The notes: a model not told the origin generated them from the sequence alone. 64,000 nucleotides of DNA from Kaistella yonginensis (GCF_030409525.1 NZ_JAUFQB010000002.1:114423-178422); one strand, 5' to 3'; positions 26,964 through 36,007 are shown, counted from the stretch's first letter. A program made the numbers and translations.

Positions 26964-27008
26964 TGAAAACCAAAACATGAAAATCTACTATTTTTAAAAC
27001 TTAAAATT

Positions 27009-27461
27009 ATGTCACAATCTTTAGCAAAAGTATATGTCCATATTATATTTAGTACAAAACACAGAGAAAAATTAATTACAGTTTCTATCAAAGAGGAATT
27101 ATTTTCATACATCGGTGGAATTTGTAAAGAATTGGAATGCAATCCTATAATTGTTGGTGGGCATCAAGATCACATTCATATTTTATGTGTTTTATCCAAG
27201 AAAATAGCATTAATGAAGTTGATTCAAGAGGCAAAACAGAGTTCCTCGAAATGGATTAAAACAAAAGGAAATGAATTTAAGAATTTCTATTGGCAAGATG
27301 GTTATGGAGCATTTTCGGTAAATCCGATTCAGATTGATGTAGTGGAAAAATATATAGAAAACCAAGATGAGCATCACAAAACGAAGACTTTTCAAGATGA
27401 ATTCCGAGCATTTTTGAAAAAATATAAAATAGAATATAATGAAGAATATGTTTGGGATTGA
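27009..27461 (+). mobile_element. RAYT / IS200-like HUH transposase (TnpA)
   Basis: 150 residues, a complete Y1-type single-strand transposase. The HUH motif is H55-I-H57 in GGHQDHIHILC; the candidate catalytic tyrosine is Tyr115 in VVEKYIENQDEHH; the conserved WQDGYGAFSV lies at 95-103. It is flanked on both sides by arrays of paired palindromes instead of a single left and right end, and no accessory tnpB is present, which fits a REP-associated tyrosine transposase (RAYT) better than a mobile IS200. It interrupts the met operon between the two metH genes, same strand. All key residues are intact, so it may be active. Confidence 0.85.
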
Positions 27462-27479
27462 GTGGTGAATTTTGATGTC

Positions 27480-27625
27480 GCCCTTTCAGGGCTTTCTGAT
27501 TCGCTGTGTATTATTCATCGGGCTTTGCCCGATGTTAGTGATGTCGCCCTTTCAGGGCTAGTTAATTTGCCCTCTAATATTCATCGGACTTCGTCCGATG
27601 TTAGTGATTAAGTCCTTTCAGGACT
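27480..27625 (+). repeat. Hairpin-repeat array downstream of the transposase (REP-like)
   Basis: Type A palindromes (GCCCT-TTC-AGGGC twice, then GTCCT-TTC-AGGAC) at 27480-27492, 27546-27558 and 27611-27625 repeat with an exact 66-base period. Type B (CATCGGGC-TTT-GCCCGATG and CATCGGAC-TTC-GTCCGATG) are at 27516-27534 and 27582-27600. B and the next A are joined by TTAGTGATGTC or close variants, matching TTGTTGATTTC on the minus strand of the upstream array. Ends 20 bases before the second metH gene; the last A is followed by TTTT and could act as a weak terminator. Confidence 0.88.
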
Positions 27626-27645
27626 TTTAAAATTAAAAAAAAATT

Positions 27646-30303
27646 ATGAAATACTTAAAATTATCAGGTTTAGAACCATTAATTATAACTCCAGAATCCA
27701 ACTTTATCAATGTTGGAGAACGAACCAACGTCGCAGGGTCCAAAAAATTCTTGCGATTGATTAAAGAAGGCAATTATTCTGAAGCACTTGATATTGCTCG
27801 GCATCAAGTTGATGGTGGCGCGCAAATTCTGGATGTCAATTTCGATGATGGATTGCTCGATGGAAAATATGCGATGGTAAAATTTTTAAATCTAATCGCT
27901 TCCGAACCAGATATTTCCCGAATTCCGATTATGATTGATTCCTCAAAATGGGAAATTTTGGAAGCCGGATTACAAGTTGTTCAAGGAAAATCTGTAGTAA
28001 ATTCCATCAGTTTGAAAGAAGGTGAAGAAGAATTTATTCATCACGCAAAAACCATCAAAAGATATGGAGCAGCAGTAATAGTGATGGCTTTTGATGAAAA
28101 CGGACAAGCCGATAATTACGATCGTAGAATCGAAATCTGTACCAGAAGTTATCGAATTTTAACCGAGATTGTAAAATTTCCTTCCGAAGATATTATTTTC
28201 GATTTGAATATTTTCCCAGTTGCAACCGGAATGGACGAACATCGTAGAAATGCTTTAGATTTTATTGAAGCCACAAAATGGGTCCGAGAAAATTTACCAA
28301 ATGTTTCCGTAAGTGGCGGCGTTTCCAATGTTTCCTTTTCTTTCCGTGGAAATGATAATGTGCGAGAAGCGATGCATTCTGTCTTTTTATATCACGCCAT
28401 AAAAGCGGGCATGAATATGGGAATCGTGAATCCATCGATGTTGGAAGTCTATGACGAAATCCCTAAAGAACTTTTAGAATTGGTGGAAGATGTGATGTTG
28501 GATCGAAGAGAAGATGCAACAGAAAGACTTTTAGATTATTCTGAACGTGTAAAATCTACCAAAAAAGAATTCGTAGAAGAATTGGAATGGCGTAAAGATC
28601 CTTTGCAAGATAGAATTACACACGCTTTGGTAAAAGGAATTGACCGATTTATCATCGAAGATGTAGAAGAAGCGAGAAGTATTTCGACACGACCTTTAGA
28701 TGTAATTGAAATAAATTTGATGACCGGAATGGGAGTTGTTGGAGATTTATTTGGGAGCGGAAAAATGTTTTTGCCACAAGTTGTAAAATCTGCGAGGGTG
28801 ATGAAAAAAGCCGTTGCTTATCTTCAACCTTTCATCGAAGCAGAAAAAGATGAGAAGCAAAAACCCAACGGAAAAATTTTGATGGCAACCGTAAAAGGCG
28901 ATGTACACGATATTGGTAAAAATATTGTGAGTGTAGTTTTGGGTTGTAACAATTATGAAATTGTAGATTTAGGAGTAATGGTTCCGGCCGAAAAAATTAT
29001 TCAAGCAGCAATTGATAACAATGTTGATGTCATCGGTTTGAGCGGATTAATTACCCCAAGTTTAGATGAAATGGTTCACGTTGCCGATGAATTGCAAAGA
29101 AAAAACTTGAATTTCCCTTTATTAATCGGTGGTGCAACAACTTCAAAAGCGCATACTGCGGTAAAGATATTTCCAAAATATGGACACACGGTTGTTCACG
29201 TGAATGATGCTTCCAGAGCAGTTGGTGTTGTTTCGCAACTTTTAGATCACAATAATGAAAAATATAAAGCAGATTTAAAAGTGGATTACGAAGATTTTCG
29301 CGTGAAATTTTTAGATCGTCAAATTGAGAAAGTGTACGTGACGATTGATGTAGCAAGAAAACAAAATTTCAAAATTGATTGGAAAAATGAGCAAATCACG
29401 AAACCAAAAAATTTAGGAATTCACATCATCGAAAATCAAGATTTGCGAGAATTGTTGGATTTTATGGATTGGACGCCATTCTTCCGAAGTTGGGAATTAC
29501 ACGGAAAATATCCACAGATTTTAACCGATGAAGTTGTTGGAGAACAAGCCACCATTTTATATAAAGAAGCCAAAGTTTTATTAAATAAAATTCTTGACGA
29601 AAAACTCTTTACTGCAAAAGGAATTTTCGGAATTTTTCCCGCGAATTCTAATGAAAATGATGATATTTTAATTTCAGATGAACAAGGAAATGAAATCTCC
29701 AAATTCCGAACTTTAAGACAACAATTAAAAAAATCTGCCGGAAAAGAATATCACGCTTTAAGCGATTTTATTGCTCCAAAAACTTCTGGAATTCAAGATT
29801 ATGTCGGTGCTTTTGCCGTAACTACTGGATTTGGAACCGAAGAATTGGCGCAAAAATATTACGATGAAGGCGATGATTATAACGCGATTATCGTAAAAGC
29901 ATTAGCAGATCGTCTTGCAGAAGCATTTGCAGAATATTTGCATCACAAAGTTCGTACAGAATTTTGGGGTTACGTAGAAAATGAAAATTTAGAAAACGAA
30001 GATTTAATTGCAGAAAAATATTTAGGAATTCGTCCTGCTCCAGGTTATCCTGCTTGTCCTGATCATTTGGAAAAACCAACGATTTGGGAATTACTAAAAG
30101 TAAAAGAAAACATCGGTTTAGAACTCACAGAAAGTATGGCGATGTTTCCAACTGCTGCAGTTTCTGGCTATTATTTTGCAAACCCAAAATCCAAATATTT
30201 CGGGGTTGGAAAAATTTCTGAAGATCAATTGCAAGATTATGCAGAGAGAAAAGGTGTGGAATTGGAGTTTGCTAGAAAATGGTTGAGCCCTAATTTGGCT
30301 TGA
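27646..30303 (+). CDS. metH: Methionine synthase, folate/cobalamin/reactivation module
   Basis: 885 residues. Domain order: pterin-binding methyl-THF domain (about 18-290; [30 protein letters not shown]), cobalamin cap, B12-binding domain with [10 protein letters not shown] where His421 is the lower cobalt ligand, followed by [14 protein letters not shown] and [17 protein letters not shown], then the SAM-dependent reactivation domain (about 565-885; [29 protein letters not shown]). It lacks only the homocysteine domain, which is the separate gene at 25635. It transfers methyl from methyl-THF via cobalamin to homocysteine, so the cell needs B12 for this route. Confidence 0.95.
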   Translation: MKYLKLSGLEPLIITPESNFINVGERTNVAGSKKFLRLIKEGNYSEALDIARHQVDGGAQILDVNFDDGLLDGKYAMVKFLNLIASEPDISRIPIMIDSSKWEILEAGLQVVQGKSVVNSISLKEGEEEFIHHAKTIKRYGAAVIVMAFDENGQADNYDRRIEICTRSYRILTEIVKFPSEDIIFDLNIFPVATGMDEHRRNALDFIEATKWVRENLPNVSVSGGVSNVSFSFRGNDNVREAMHSVFLYHAIKAGMNMGIVNPSMLEVYDEIPKELLELVEDVMLDRREDATERLLDYSERVKSTKKEFVEELEWRKDPLQDRITHALVKGIDRFIIEDVEEARSISTRPLDVIEINLMTGMGVVGDLFGSGKMFLPQVVKSARVMKKAVAYLQPFIEAEKDEKQKPNGKILMATVKGDVHDIGKNIVSVVLGCNNYEIVDLGVMVPAEKIIQAAIDNNVDVIGLSGLITPSLDEMVHVADELQRKNLNFPLLIGGATTSKAHTAVKIFPKYGHTVVHVNDASRAVGVVSQLLDHNNEKYKADLKVDYEDFRVKFLDRQIEKVYVTIDVARKQNFKIDWKNEQITKPKNLGIHIIENQDLRELLDFMDWTPFFRSWELHGKYPQILTDEVVGEQATILYKEAKVLLNKILDEKLFTAKGIFGIFPANSNENDDILISDEQGNEISKFRTLRQQLKKSAGKEYHALSDFIAPKTSGIQDYVGAFAVTTGFGTEELAQKYYDEGDDYNAIIVKALADRLAEAFAEYLHHKVRTEFWGYVENENLENEDLIAEKYLGIRPAPGYPACPDHLEKPTIWELLKVKENIGLELTESMAMFPTAAVSGYYFANPKSKYFGVGKISEDQLQDYAERKGVELEFARKWLSPNLA

Positions 30304-30386
30304 TTTAACCATAAAGTCACAAAGAATTACACAAAGAACACAAATGAATTTTTTAGAATTCAAGGTGGATTTGAAAAAAATATAAA

Positions 30387-30527
30387 GGTCTGAAAGACCA
30401 AAATCATCAAAATCGCACGAAGTGCGATTAATTAGAAAGACTAAAATCAAAGGTCTGAAAGACCGAAATCAATAGCATCGGACAACGTCCGATGATCTAA
30501 AATCATCAAAATCGGGATTTACCCGAT
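30387..30527 (-). repeat. Third hairpin-repeat array, between metH and metF
   Basis: Type A (GGTCT-GAA-AGACC) at 30387-30399 and 30452-30464 with a 65-base period; type B at 30411-30429 (AATCGCAC/GTGCGATT), 30476-30494 (CATCGGAC/GTCCGATG) and 30511-30527 (ATCGGG/CCCGAT). Orientation is that of the array upstream of the transposase. No transposase is adjacent. A half-decayed A copy lies near 30427-30445. The last palindrome ends 13 bases before the metF ATG. Confidence 0.85.
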
Positions 30528-30540
30528 GAATTTTTAAAAC

Positions 30541-31497
30541 ATGAAAATAACAGATCATATAAAAAACGCCAACGGAAAAACCCTTTTTTCGCTCGAAGTT
30601 GTACCACCACAAAAAGGAATTGGGATTGAAGATTTATATAAAAATATTGATCCATTGATGGAATTTAAACCACCGTTCATCGATGTTACCACTTCTCGGG
30701 AAGAATATATTTATTTGGATAAAGGGAATGGTTTAATGGAAAGAAAAATCACAAGAATGCGTCCCGGAACTTTAGGAATTTGTTCCGCAATTCAGCACAA
30801 ATATAATGTTGACACCGTGCCGCACGTTCTGTGTGGCGGTTTTACGAAAGAAGAAACCGAATATCTTTTGGTGGATTGTATGTATTTGGGAATCGAAAAT
30901 ATTATGGCTTTGCGAGGTGATGCGATGAAAGGACAACAATATTTTGAACCAACAATTGGTGGTCATAAAAACGCAGTCGATTTGGTTAAGCAAATGAATG
31001 ATTTGGGCCGTGGGAAATATCTACACGATGCACAAATTGCTGATGGGAATAACAAATTTTGTGTTGGTGTGGCGGGTTATCCAGAAAAACATATTGAAGC
31101 TCCCTCGATGAATTACGATCTGAAATGGCTGAAAGAAAAAGTAGATGCAGGTGCAGATTACGTGGTTACGCAAATGTTTTTCGACAATAAAAAGTTCATA
31201 GAATTTGTAAAACAGGCGCGAGAAATGGGAATAAACGTTCCAATTATTCCCGGAATAAAACCAATCGCTACCAAAAGACATTTGCAATTATTACCTCAAG
31301 TTTTTAAAATCGATTTGCCAGAAGATTTAATTTCTGCGGTTGAAAAAGCAAGGGATAATGCTGCCATCAAGCAGATTGGAGTAGAATGGGCAATTAATCA
31401 ATGTCGCGAATTACTGGATTTTGGAGTTCCAGTGCTGCATTTCTATTCGATGGGAAAAAGCGATAATATTAAAAAGATTGCGCGTGAACTTTTTTAA
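30541..31497 (+). CDS. metF: Methylenetetrahydrofolate reductase
   Basis: 318 residues, a TIM-barrel flavoprotein that reduces 5,10-methylene-THF to the 5-methyl-THF used by MetH. Conserved blocks: SLEVVPPQKG near the start, FIDVTTSREE, NIMALRGDA, GVAGYPEKH, GADYVVTQMFFDN and PGIKPI. No C-terminal regulatory extension, as usual in bacteria. It follows the second metH gene in the SAM-riboswitch operon and is separated from it by the third hairpin array. Confidence 0.95.
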   Translation: MKITDHIKNANGKTLFSLEVVPPQKGIGIEDLYKNIDPLMEFKPPFIDVTTSREEYIYLDKGNGLMERKITRMRPGTLGICSAIQHKYNVDTVPHVLCGGFTKEETEYLLVDCMYLGIENIMALRGDAMKGQQYFEPTIGGHKNAVDLVKQMNDLGRGKYLHDAQIADGNNKFCVGVAGYPEKHIEAPSMNYDLKWLKEKVDAGADYVVTQMFFDNKKFIEFVKQAREMGINVPIIPGIKPIATKRHLQLLPQVFKIDLPEDLISAVEKARDNAAIKQIGVEWAINQCRELLDFGVPVLHFYSMGKSDNIKKIARELF

Positions 31498-31509
31498 TTA
31501 ATTTGCAGG

Positions 31510-32166
31510 ATGAATTTTTCTTTTTTTAAAAAGATTTGGTCTTGGAAGCTTTTGCTGTCTCTTTTTTTAATGCTTGGAGCAATGGTTTTGTTTGCTTCCA
31601 TTCTTCATGAAGTGTTTTTAGAAAAAGAACAAGACGATGATTTGCTGATTTTTGAATTTTTCAAATCTCATATTATTCAAAAGGGGCTGACTGATTTAAT
31701 GATCGATATTACCAACCTTTGTTCACCTGCTTTTATTAAAATTGCCTATCCTGCACTGATAGTCTTGCTCATTCTTTTTAAGTATTACCGAAAGGCAGCT
31801 TTTACTTTTTTGGCAGGCGCTGGAGGGTTAATTTTGATTGGGTTGACCAAAGTTTTGTTTAAGAGACCACGGCCTCAATATCCTTTAGAGGTGATCGAAA
31901 CAGGTTATAGCTTTCCCAGTGGTCATGCGACTTTCAGTTTTATATTTTACGGAACTTTAGCGTATTTCGTCTGGTTAAGTCACCTTCCAAAATCTATAAA
32001 ACTACTGTTGATGTTATTTTTACTGGGACTTTCTGTGAGTATCGGAGTGAGTAGAATTTACTTGATGGTACATTATCCAAGTGATGTTTTGGCAGGATTT
32101 TGTCTCGGCTATTTTTGGTTGTTTTTACTGATTTATTATTTCAGATTAAAGTATCCGTTGGATTAG
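31510..32166 (+). CDS. PAP2-family membrane phosphatase
   Basis: 218 residues with about six hydrophobic segments. The three-part acid phosphatase signature is complete: KVLFKRPRP (about 118-126), SFPSGHATFSF (about 137-147) and SRIYLMVHYPSDVLAG (about 182-197), giving the catalytic His, Arg and Asp. It probably removes phosphate from a lipid phosphate or undecaprenyl pyrophosphate on the outer face of the inner membrane; the substrate is not clear. It starts 12 bases after metF and may be the last gene of that transcript. Confidence 0.85.
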   Translation: MNFSFFKKIWSWKLLLSLFLMLGAMVLFASILHEVFLEKEQDDDLLIFEFFKSHIIQKGLTDLMIDITNLCSPAFIKIAYPALIVLLILFKYYRKAAFTFLAGAGGLILIGLTKVLFKRPRPQYPLEVIETGYSFPSGHATFSFIFYGTLAYFVWLSHLPKSIKLLLMLFLLGLSVSIGVSRIYLMVHYPSDVLAGFCLGYFWLFLLIYYFRLKYPLD

Positions 32167-32193
32167 AAATAGAGAATAGGTTTCTTGAAAAGC

Positions 32194-32871
32194 CTACTTG
32201 TTCAAAAATTGTCCCAGCTTTATTAAATCCTCTTCACGGCTAAGTTTGATCTTTTGCTGATCAATAAAATCTTTTATTTCTTTGGCTTGCGCCGGAAACT
32301 CCGCTGCTAATTCTTTGGTGTTTTTCGGAATTTTAATTAAACGATTTTCCGCCTGAATAAAGTAGATGGGTTTTTGCAAAATAAACATGGCAGGGGTTCC
32401 AGAAATTAAACTATTTGGCGCTGGTGTGGCTGGTTGATATTTAGTGCTCACCTTTTTTAATATTCTTAATTTACCTGGAGCTAGTTCGAAAAAATAACCG
32501 GAATATTGGTCATTGGTTTTTACATAAACTAATTTTTCCTTCGTGCTCAGAAATGTAAAATCTGGCGTCGGCTCTTCTTTCGAAAGTTCATACACATCTT
32601 CTTTTTCAACCACTTCAATAGTGTCTAAAAAAATATTATATCGAAGTGAAATAGTGCCTGTACCTTCTCCTACTTTGACGGTCGTAAATTGTGGATAGTA
32701 GTAGGGTATTCCATTGATATCTGAATATTTAATCTTGGTTTGTCCATTATTAAATTCATCAATTTGTTTGTCGAACCGGGCATTACGAGCAATTTCGCCT
32801 AAACTGATTTGCTGCGCCTGTGAAAAAACGCCAGCAAAAAATAGTGGAAGTAGCGTGAGAAGAATTTTCAT
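32194..32871 (-). CDS. Secreted protein of unknown function (paralogue A)
   Basis: 225 residues, signal peptide ending about FSQAQ. The mature part is beta-rich: KYSDINGIPYYYPQF, SLRYNIFLDTIEV, YVKTNDQYSGYFFELAPGK and a C-terminal helical KLSREEDLIKLGQFLNK. It is clearly related to the gene just upstream on the same strand (32890), with the same order of motifs. Not a family I can name; likely Bacteroidota-specific. It is convergent with the PAP2 gene. Confidence 0.6.
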   Translation of the reverse strand: MKILLTLLPLFFAGVFSQAQQISLGEIARNARFDKQIDEFNNGQTKIKYSDINGIPYYYPQFTTVKVGEGTGTISLRYNIFLDTIEVVEKEDVYELSKEEPTPDFTFLSTKEKLVYVKTNDQYSGYFFELAPGKLRILKKVSTKYQPATPAPNSLISGTPAMFILQKPIYFIQAENRLIKIPKNTKELAAEFPAQAKEIKDFIDQQKIKLSREEDLIKLGQFLNK

Positions 32872-32889
32872 GGGAAGGTTTTATCGAAG

Positions 32890-33564
32890 TTAAAAAAAAT
32901 ATTTATTAATAAATTGAGCCAGTCTGATCAGATCCATTTCCTGGTTGATTTTCAGTTTATTAGATTTGATGAATGTGGTAATCTCTGCTTGCTGCTCACC
33001 GAACAAATTCGCCAAATCTTTGCTGTTTTTGGGCACTTTAACATACTGATTATTGATTTCGAAATAATAAACCGGATTTATATTTTCAAATCGTGGCGGT
33101 ACCGTTGAAGTAAAAGAGTTCACCGCAGGAACTTCTGGTCGGAATTCCGTTTTTAGTTTTTTCAGCAGACGGTATTTCCCGGGGATGAACTCAAAATAAT
33201 ACCCTTCCATTTCACCGGAATTTAAATATACCAAAATTTCCGGGGAATTTACAAAAGCGATTCTTGCATATTTTTCTGTTTTCGGCAAAACATAAATGTT
33301 TCCGTCTTTCAAAATCTCTACCGTGTCGGTATATTTATTATAACGAATATTGATAACAGCGTTCGCATTTTCAATATTTGCCGCTAGAAAACTAGTGTTG
33401 TAATAGGCGTTGCCGTCAATGTCACCATACGTAAATTGACCTTTCGGTGTGGTGATTTTATCCATGAATTTCGTGAAGCGATAGGCTTCATTGAAAATAT
33501 TGGCTTGCGCACTGAAGGATGCCGCAGTTGAAATAGCGAGTATAAAAGTGATGAGTGCTTTCAT
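32890..33564 (-). CDS. Secreted protein of unknown function (paralogue B)
   Basis: 224 residues with a signal peptide (ends about SFSAQ). It shares with paralogue A the blocks YGDIDGNAYYN, NIRYNKYTDTVEIL, YLNSGEMEGYYFEFIPGKYRLLKK and KINQEMDLIRLAQFINKYF, over their full length. The two genes are 18 bases apart and were probably produced by tandem duplication. No catalytic motif or cysteine pattern is seen. Function unknown. Confidence 0.6.
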   Translation of the reverse strand: MKALITFILAISTAASFSAQANIFNEAYRFTKFMDKITTPKGQFTYGDIDGNAYYNTSFLAANIENANAVINIRYNKYTDTVEILKDGNIYVLPKTEKYARIAFVNSPEILVYLNSGEMEGYYFEFIPGKYRLLKKLKTEFRPEVPAVNSFTSTVPPRFENINPVYYFEINNQYVKVPKNSKDLANLFGEQQAEITTFIKSNKLKINQEMDLIRLAQFINKYFF

Positions 33565-33613
33565 TTTTTTTAATATAATGGTCAGGTAAATATACTTTTA
33601 TTTTCAATGCAAA

Positions 33614-34402
33614 TTAATCCAGCTTATTATATTTCTTCATTAAACTTTCATAAAAATTTTGCGGCAGAATCCATTTTAAGGGTACGCCGATTCGCTGTCC
33701 GAATTTTCCGAAATAAAAATGCGCTTTCCATGATTTTTTTGCAAGCAGTTTTTCTAGGTATTCCGCAACTTCAAGTGGCTCTGTGCCATCCTGCACGTGA
33801 GTATTCATTAGAGAATATACTTGATTAAATGTAGATTGATACGGCTCAGAAACTTTGGTTTTCACTCTGTTATCTGCAATATTTGTTTTAATGTCGCCCA
33901 AATGCAATGCACAAACTTGAATATTCCAAGGCGATACTTCGTAGCGAATGGCTTCTGTAACTTTATCTAAAGCAGATTTTGAGGCCGAATAAAATCCGCG
34001 AAACGGCAAACCCATTTCACTTCCAATACTTGAAATGTTGATGATTTTTCCCATTTTCTGTTCGCGCATCTTTGGTAAAACCGCCGACATCATTTGCACC
34101 GATCCTACCAGATTTAGGTTAAATAATTGCAGAATTTCTTCCTGCAAAGAATCTTCTACCGCGCCAACCATACCCATACCAGCGTTATTGATCAGGACAT
34201 CAATTCTTTTTTCGGTCGATAAAACCTTGGCAATCGCATTTTGAACTTGCGTATTGTTTGTAATATCGGTCGGTATCGTTGTGAAATAGGGAGAGTCTAT
34301 GTTTTTTCTGCTCAATCCGAATACGGTATGTCCTTTTTTACCCAAATATTCGGCCAGGGTAAAACCAATTCCGGCAGAGGTGCCGGTGATGAGTATTGTC
34401 AT
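33614..34402 (-). CDS. Short-chain dehydrogenase/reductase
   Basis: 262 residues from the ATG at 34402 (an ATG at 34411, immediately after the aroA stop, would add three). Rossmann motif ITGTSAGIGFTLAE at the N-terminus, NNAG at about 83, catalytic Ser in NISSIGS and the YSASK Tyr/Lys pair at about 150. A classical NAD(P)-dependent oxidoreductase of about 250 residues; the substrate is unknown. It abuts aroA with no gap and is probably co-transcribed with it. Confidence 0.85.
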   Translation of the reverse strand: MTILITGTSAGIGFTLAEYLGKKGHTVFGLSRKNIDSPYFTTIPTDITNNTQVQNAIAKVLSTEKRIDVLINNAGMGMVGAVEDSLQEEILQLFNLNLVGSVQMMSAVLPKMREQKMGKIINISSIGSEMGLPFRGFYSASKSALDKVTEAIRYEVSPWNIQVCALHLGDIKTNIADNRVKTKVSEPYQSTFNQVYSLMNTHVQDGTEPLEVAEYLEKLLAKKSWKAHFYFGKFGQRIGVPLKWILPQNFYESLMKKYNKLD

Positions 34403-34411
34403 TTTTATCAT

Positions 34412-35641
34412 TTAATTAGAATCGAGAACTTGGGCTAAATCTGCCCAGAACTGTGGATAAGATTTATCGACCACCTTTTCATTTTCGATGGTTAAGGGCG
34501 TTATCAGGCAAAACGGTGCAAAACTCATCGCCATTCGGTGATCGTCGTAGGTTTCAATCGAAATGTTTTCATTGGGTTCAAAAAATTTTACTGAATAAAT
34601 ACGGTCTTCTGTAATTTCAGAAATACAGCCGATTTTAAAAAGTTCGTTTTTTAGAGCGACTAAACGATCTGTTTCTTTCACTTTTAAAGTGGATAACCCC
34701 GAAAGGTCAAACGGGATCTGCAAAGCCGTAGCTGTTACACAGAGTGTTTGCGCAATATCCGGACAGTCATTCATGTCCAAAGAGATCTGCTCGGGAAAAA
34801 CAAAGGAGCTTTCTGGCATTAAGGAAATTTTACTCTCAGAACCTTGCGAAATTGTGTTGACTCCAAAATAATTCCAATAAATCTCTTTAAGCACAGAATC
34901 GCCTTGAAGTGAATGAGGTCGGAAGCTTTTCAAATTAATCGACCTCCTGCCGATGGCGGCCAACGAATAAAAGTAGGACGCAGAGCTCCAGTCACTTTCC
35001 GTAATACACTTGGTGATTTGTGAACTTTTATCACTTTGAATATTGGGAAAAATCTGAATAATCTGACCTTCCCATTGGGTTAAAATCCCAATATTTCGTA
35101 GAATTTTTAAAGTCATTTCTAAATAAGGTCGCGAGGTGATTTTACCCTCCAAAGTAATTTGCAACCCATTTTCTAATTTTGAACCAATCAACATTAAAGA
35201 AGAAATAAACTGACTCGAAATATGCGCCGGAATGGTAACCGAACTTTTTTCTAACTTTTTGCCAATAATTTTTAAAGGAGGAAAACCTTCTTTTTCAACA
35301 TAAGAAATATTCGCACCCAGCTTACGTAACGCATCGACCAAAAATAGAATCGGTCTTTGTTTCATGCGATCAGAACCCGTTAAAATCGTTGTTTTTCCTG
35401 GCTGAATCGCAAAGTAAGAAGTCAGGAAACGCATTGCAGTTCCGGCATGATGAATGTCTATTATTTCTGTATTGCTTTCCAAAGCATTTTGTAAAAGTTG
35501 GGTGTCCTGAGCGTTTGAGAGATTTTCAATAATTAGATTTTCAAAGAGATAACTCAAAATCAAAAGCCGATTCGAAATACTTTTCGAACCGCTGATTTCA
35601 ATGGTTTCATTGTCTTTTAATTCTGATTTTTCAAGCTTCAT
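34412..35641 (-). CDS. aroA: 3-phosphoshikimate 1-carboxyvinyltransferase (EPSP synthase)
   Basis: 409 residues from ATG 35641 (MKLEKSELKD); a TTG at 35677 is a possible but less likely start. It joins PEP to shikimate-3-phosphate in the aromatic pathway. Landmarks: SGSKSISNRLLILSYL near the start, HAGTAMRFLTSYFA, DRMKQRPI, ESDWSSASYFYS, DMNDCPDIAQTL, LKVKETDRLVALKNEL and the end DDHRMAMSFAP. Slightly shorter than E. coli AroA (427). It lies 39 bases after the MazG-like gene and abuts the SDR gene. Confidence 0.93.
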   Translation of the reverse strand: MKLEKSELKDNETIEISGSKSISNRLLILSYLFENLIIENLSNAQDTQLLQNALESNTEIIDIHHAGTAMRFLTSYFAIQPGKTTILTGSDRMKQRPILFLVDALRKLGANISYVEKEGFPPLKIIGKKLEKSSVTIPAHISSQFISSLMLIGSKLENGLQITLEGKITSRPYLEMTLKILRNIGILTQWEGQIIQIFPNIQSDKSSQITKCITESDWSSASYFYSLAAIGRRSINLKSFRPHSLQGDSVLKEIYWNYFGVNTISQGSESKISLMPESSFVFPEQISLDMNDCPDIAQTLCVTATALQIPFDLSGLSTLKVKETDRLVALKNELFKIGCISEITEDRIYSVKFFEPNENISIETYDDHRMAMSFAPFCLITPLTIENEKVVDKSYPQFWADLAQVLDSN

Positions 35642-35680
35642 TTTTCTGTTTTTGTCCTTCAAAATAAGAAAGGCCAACTC

Positions 35681-36007
35681 TTATTTCAGTTTTTCATTGT
35701 TTTGATGCCGGTCTTTATCGCGTACCGTTTTTGTCTTCATTTTGCGGTCAAATGCCATCTGCAAGTCAGTTCCCGTTTGATTCGCCAAACACAAAGTAAC
35801 AAATAAAACATCGGCTAATTCTTCGCCCAAATCTTTGTTTTTATCGGATTCTTTTTCACTTTGTTCCCCAAATCTTCTGGCAATAATTCGGGCAACTTCA
35901 CCAACTTCCTCTGTAAGCATCGCCATATTCGTGAGTTCGTTAAAATAGCGAACACCGATATTTTTAATCCATTCGTCAACCTCCTGCTGAAGTTTTGTGA
36001 TTTCCAT
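35681..36007 (-). CDS. MazG-like nucleotide pyrophosphohydrolase
   Basis: 108 residues, a single all-alpha MazG domain. The metal-binding EExxE and ExxD pattern is seen in MLTEEVGEVARII and LGEELADVLFVTLCLAN. It probably hydrolyses (d)NTPs or non-canonical nucleotides, as a house-cleaning enzyme. The small single-domain form is typical of Bacteroidota. It is the first gene of a minus-strand trio with aroA and the SDR. The 237 bases upstream (36008-36244) show nothing recognisable. Confidence 0.85.
   Translation of the reverse strand: MEITKLQQEVDEWIKNIGVRYFNELTNMAMLTEEVGEVARIIARRFGEQSEKESDKNKDLGEELADVLFVTLCLANQTGTDLQMAFDRKMKTKTVRDKDRHQNNEKLK

Noticed and set aside
26737-26973. Minus-strand open frame with repeated Phe-rich segments
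   Set aside because: The hairpin array has a 69-base period, a multiple of three, which keeps a frame open by chance and makes a repeating peptide. No start signal or homology pattern.
26734-27625. CRISPR array
   Set aside because: Units are regularly spaced but the repeats are diverged palindromes, the spacers are themselves similar to each other, and no cas gene is present.
25635-30303. metH broken by transposon insertion
   Set aside because: Each part is a complete set of domains with its own start and stop, and the split is at a domain border as in other Flavobacteriia. The transposase sits in the intergenic gap.
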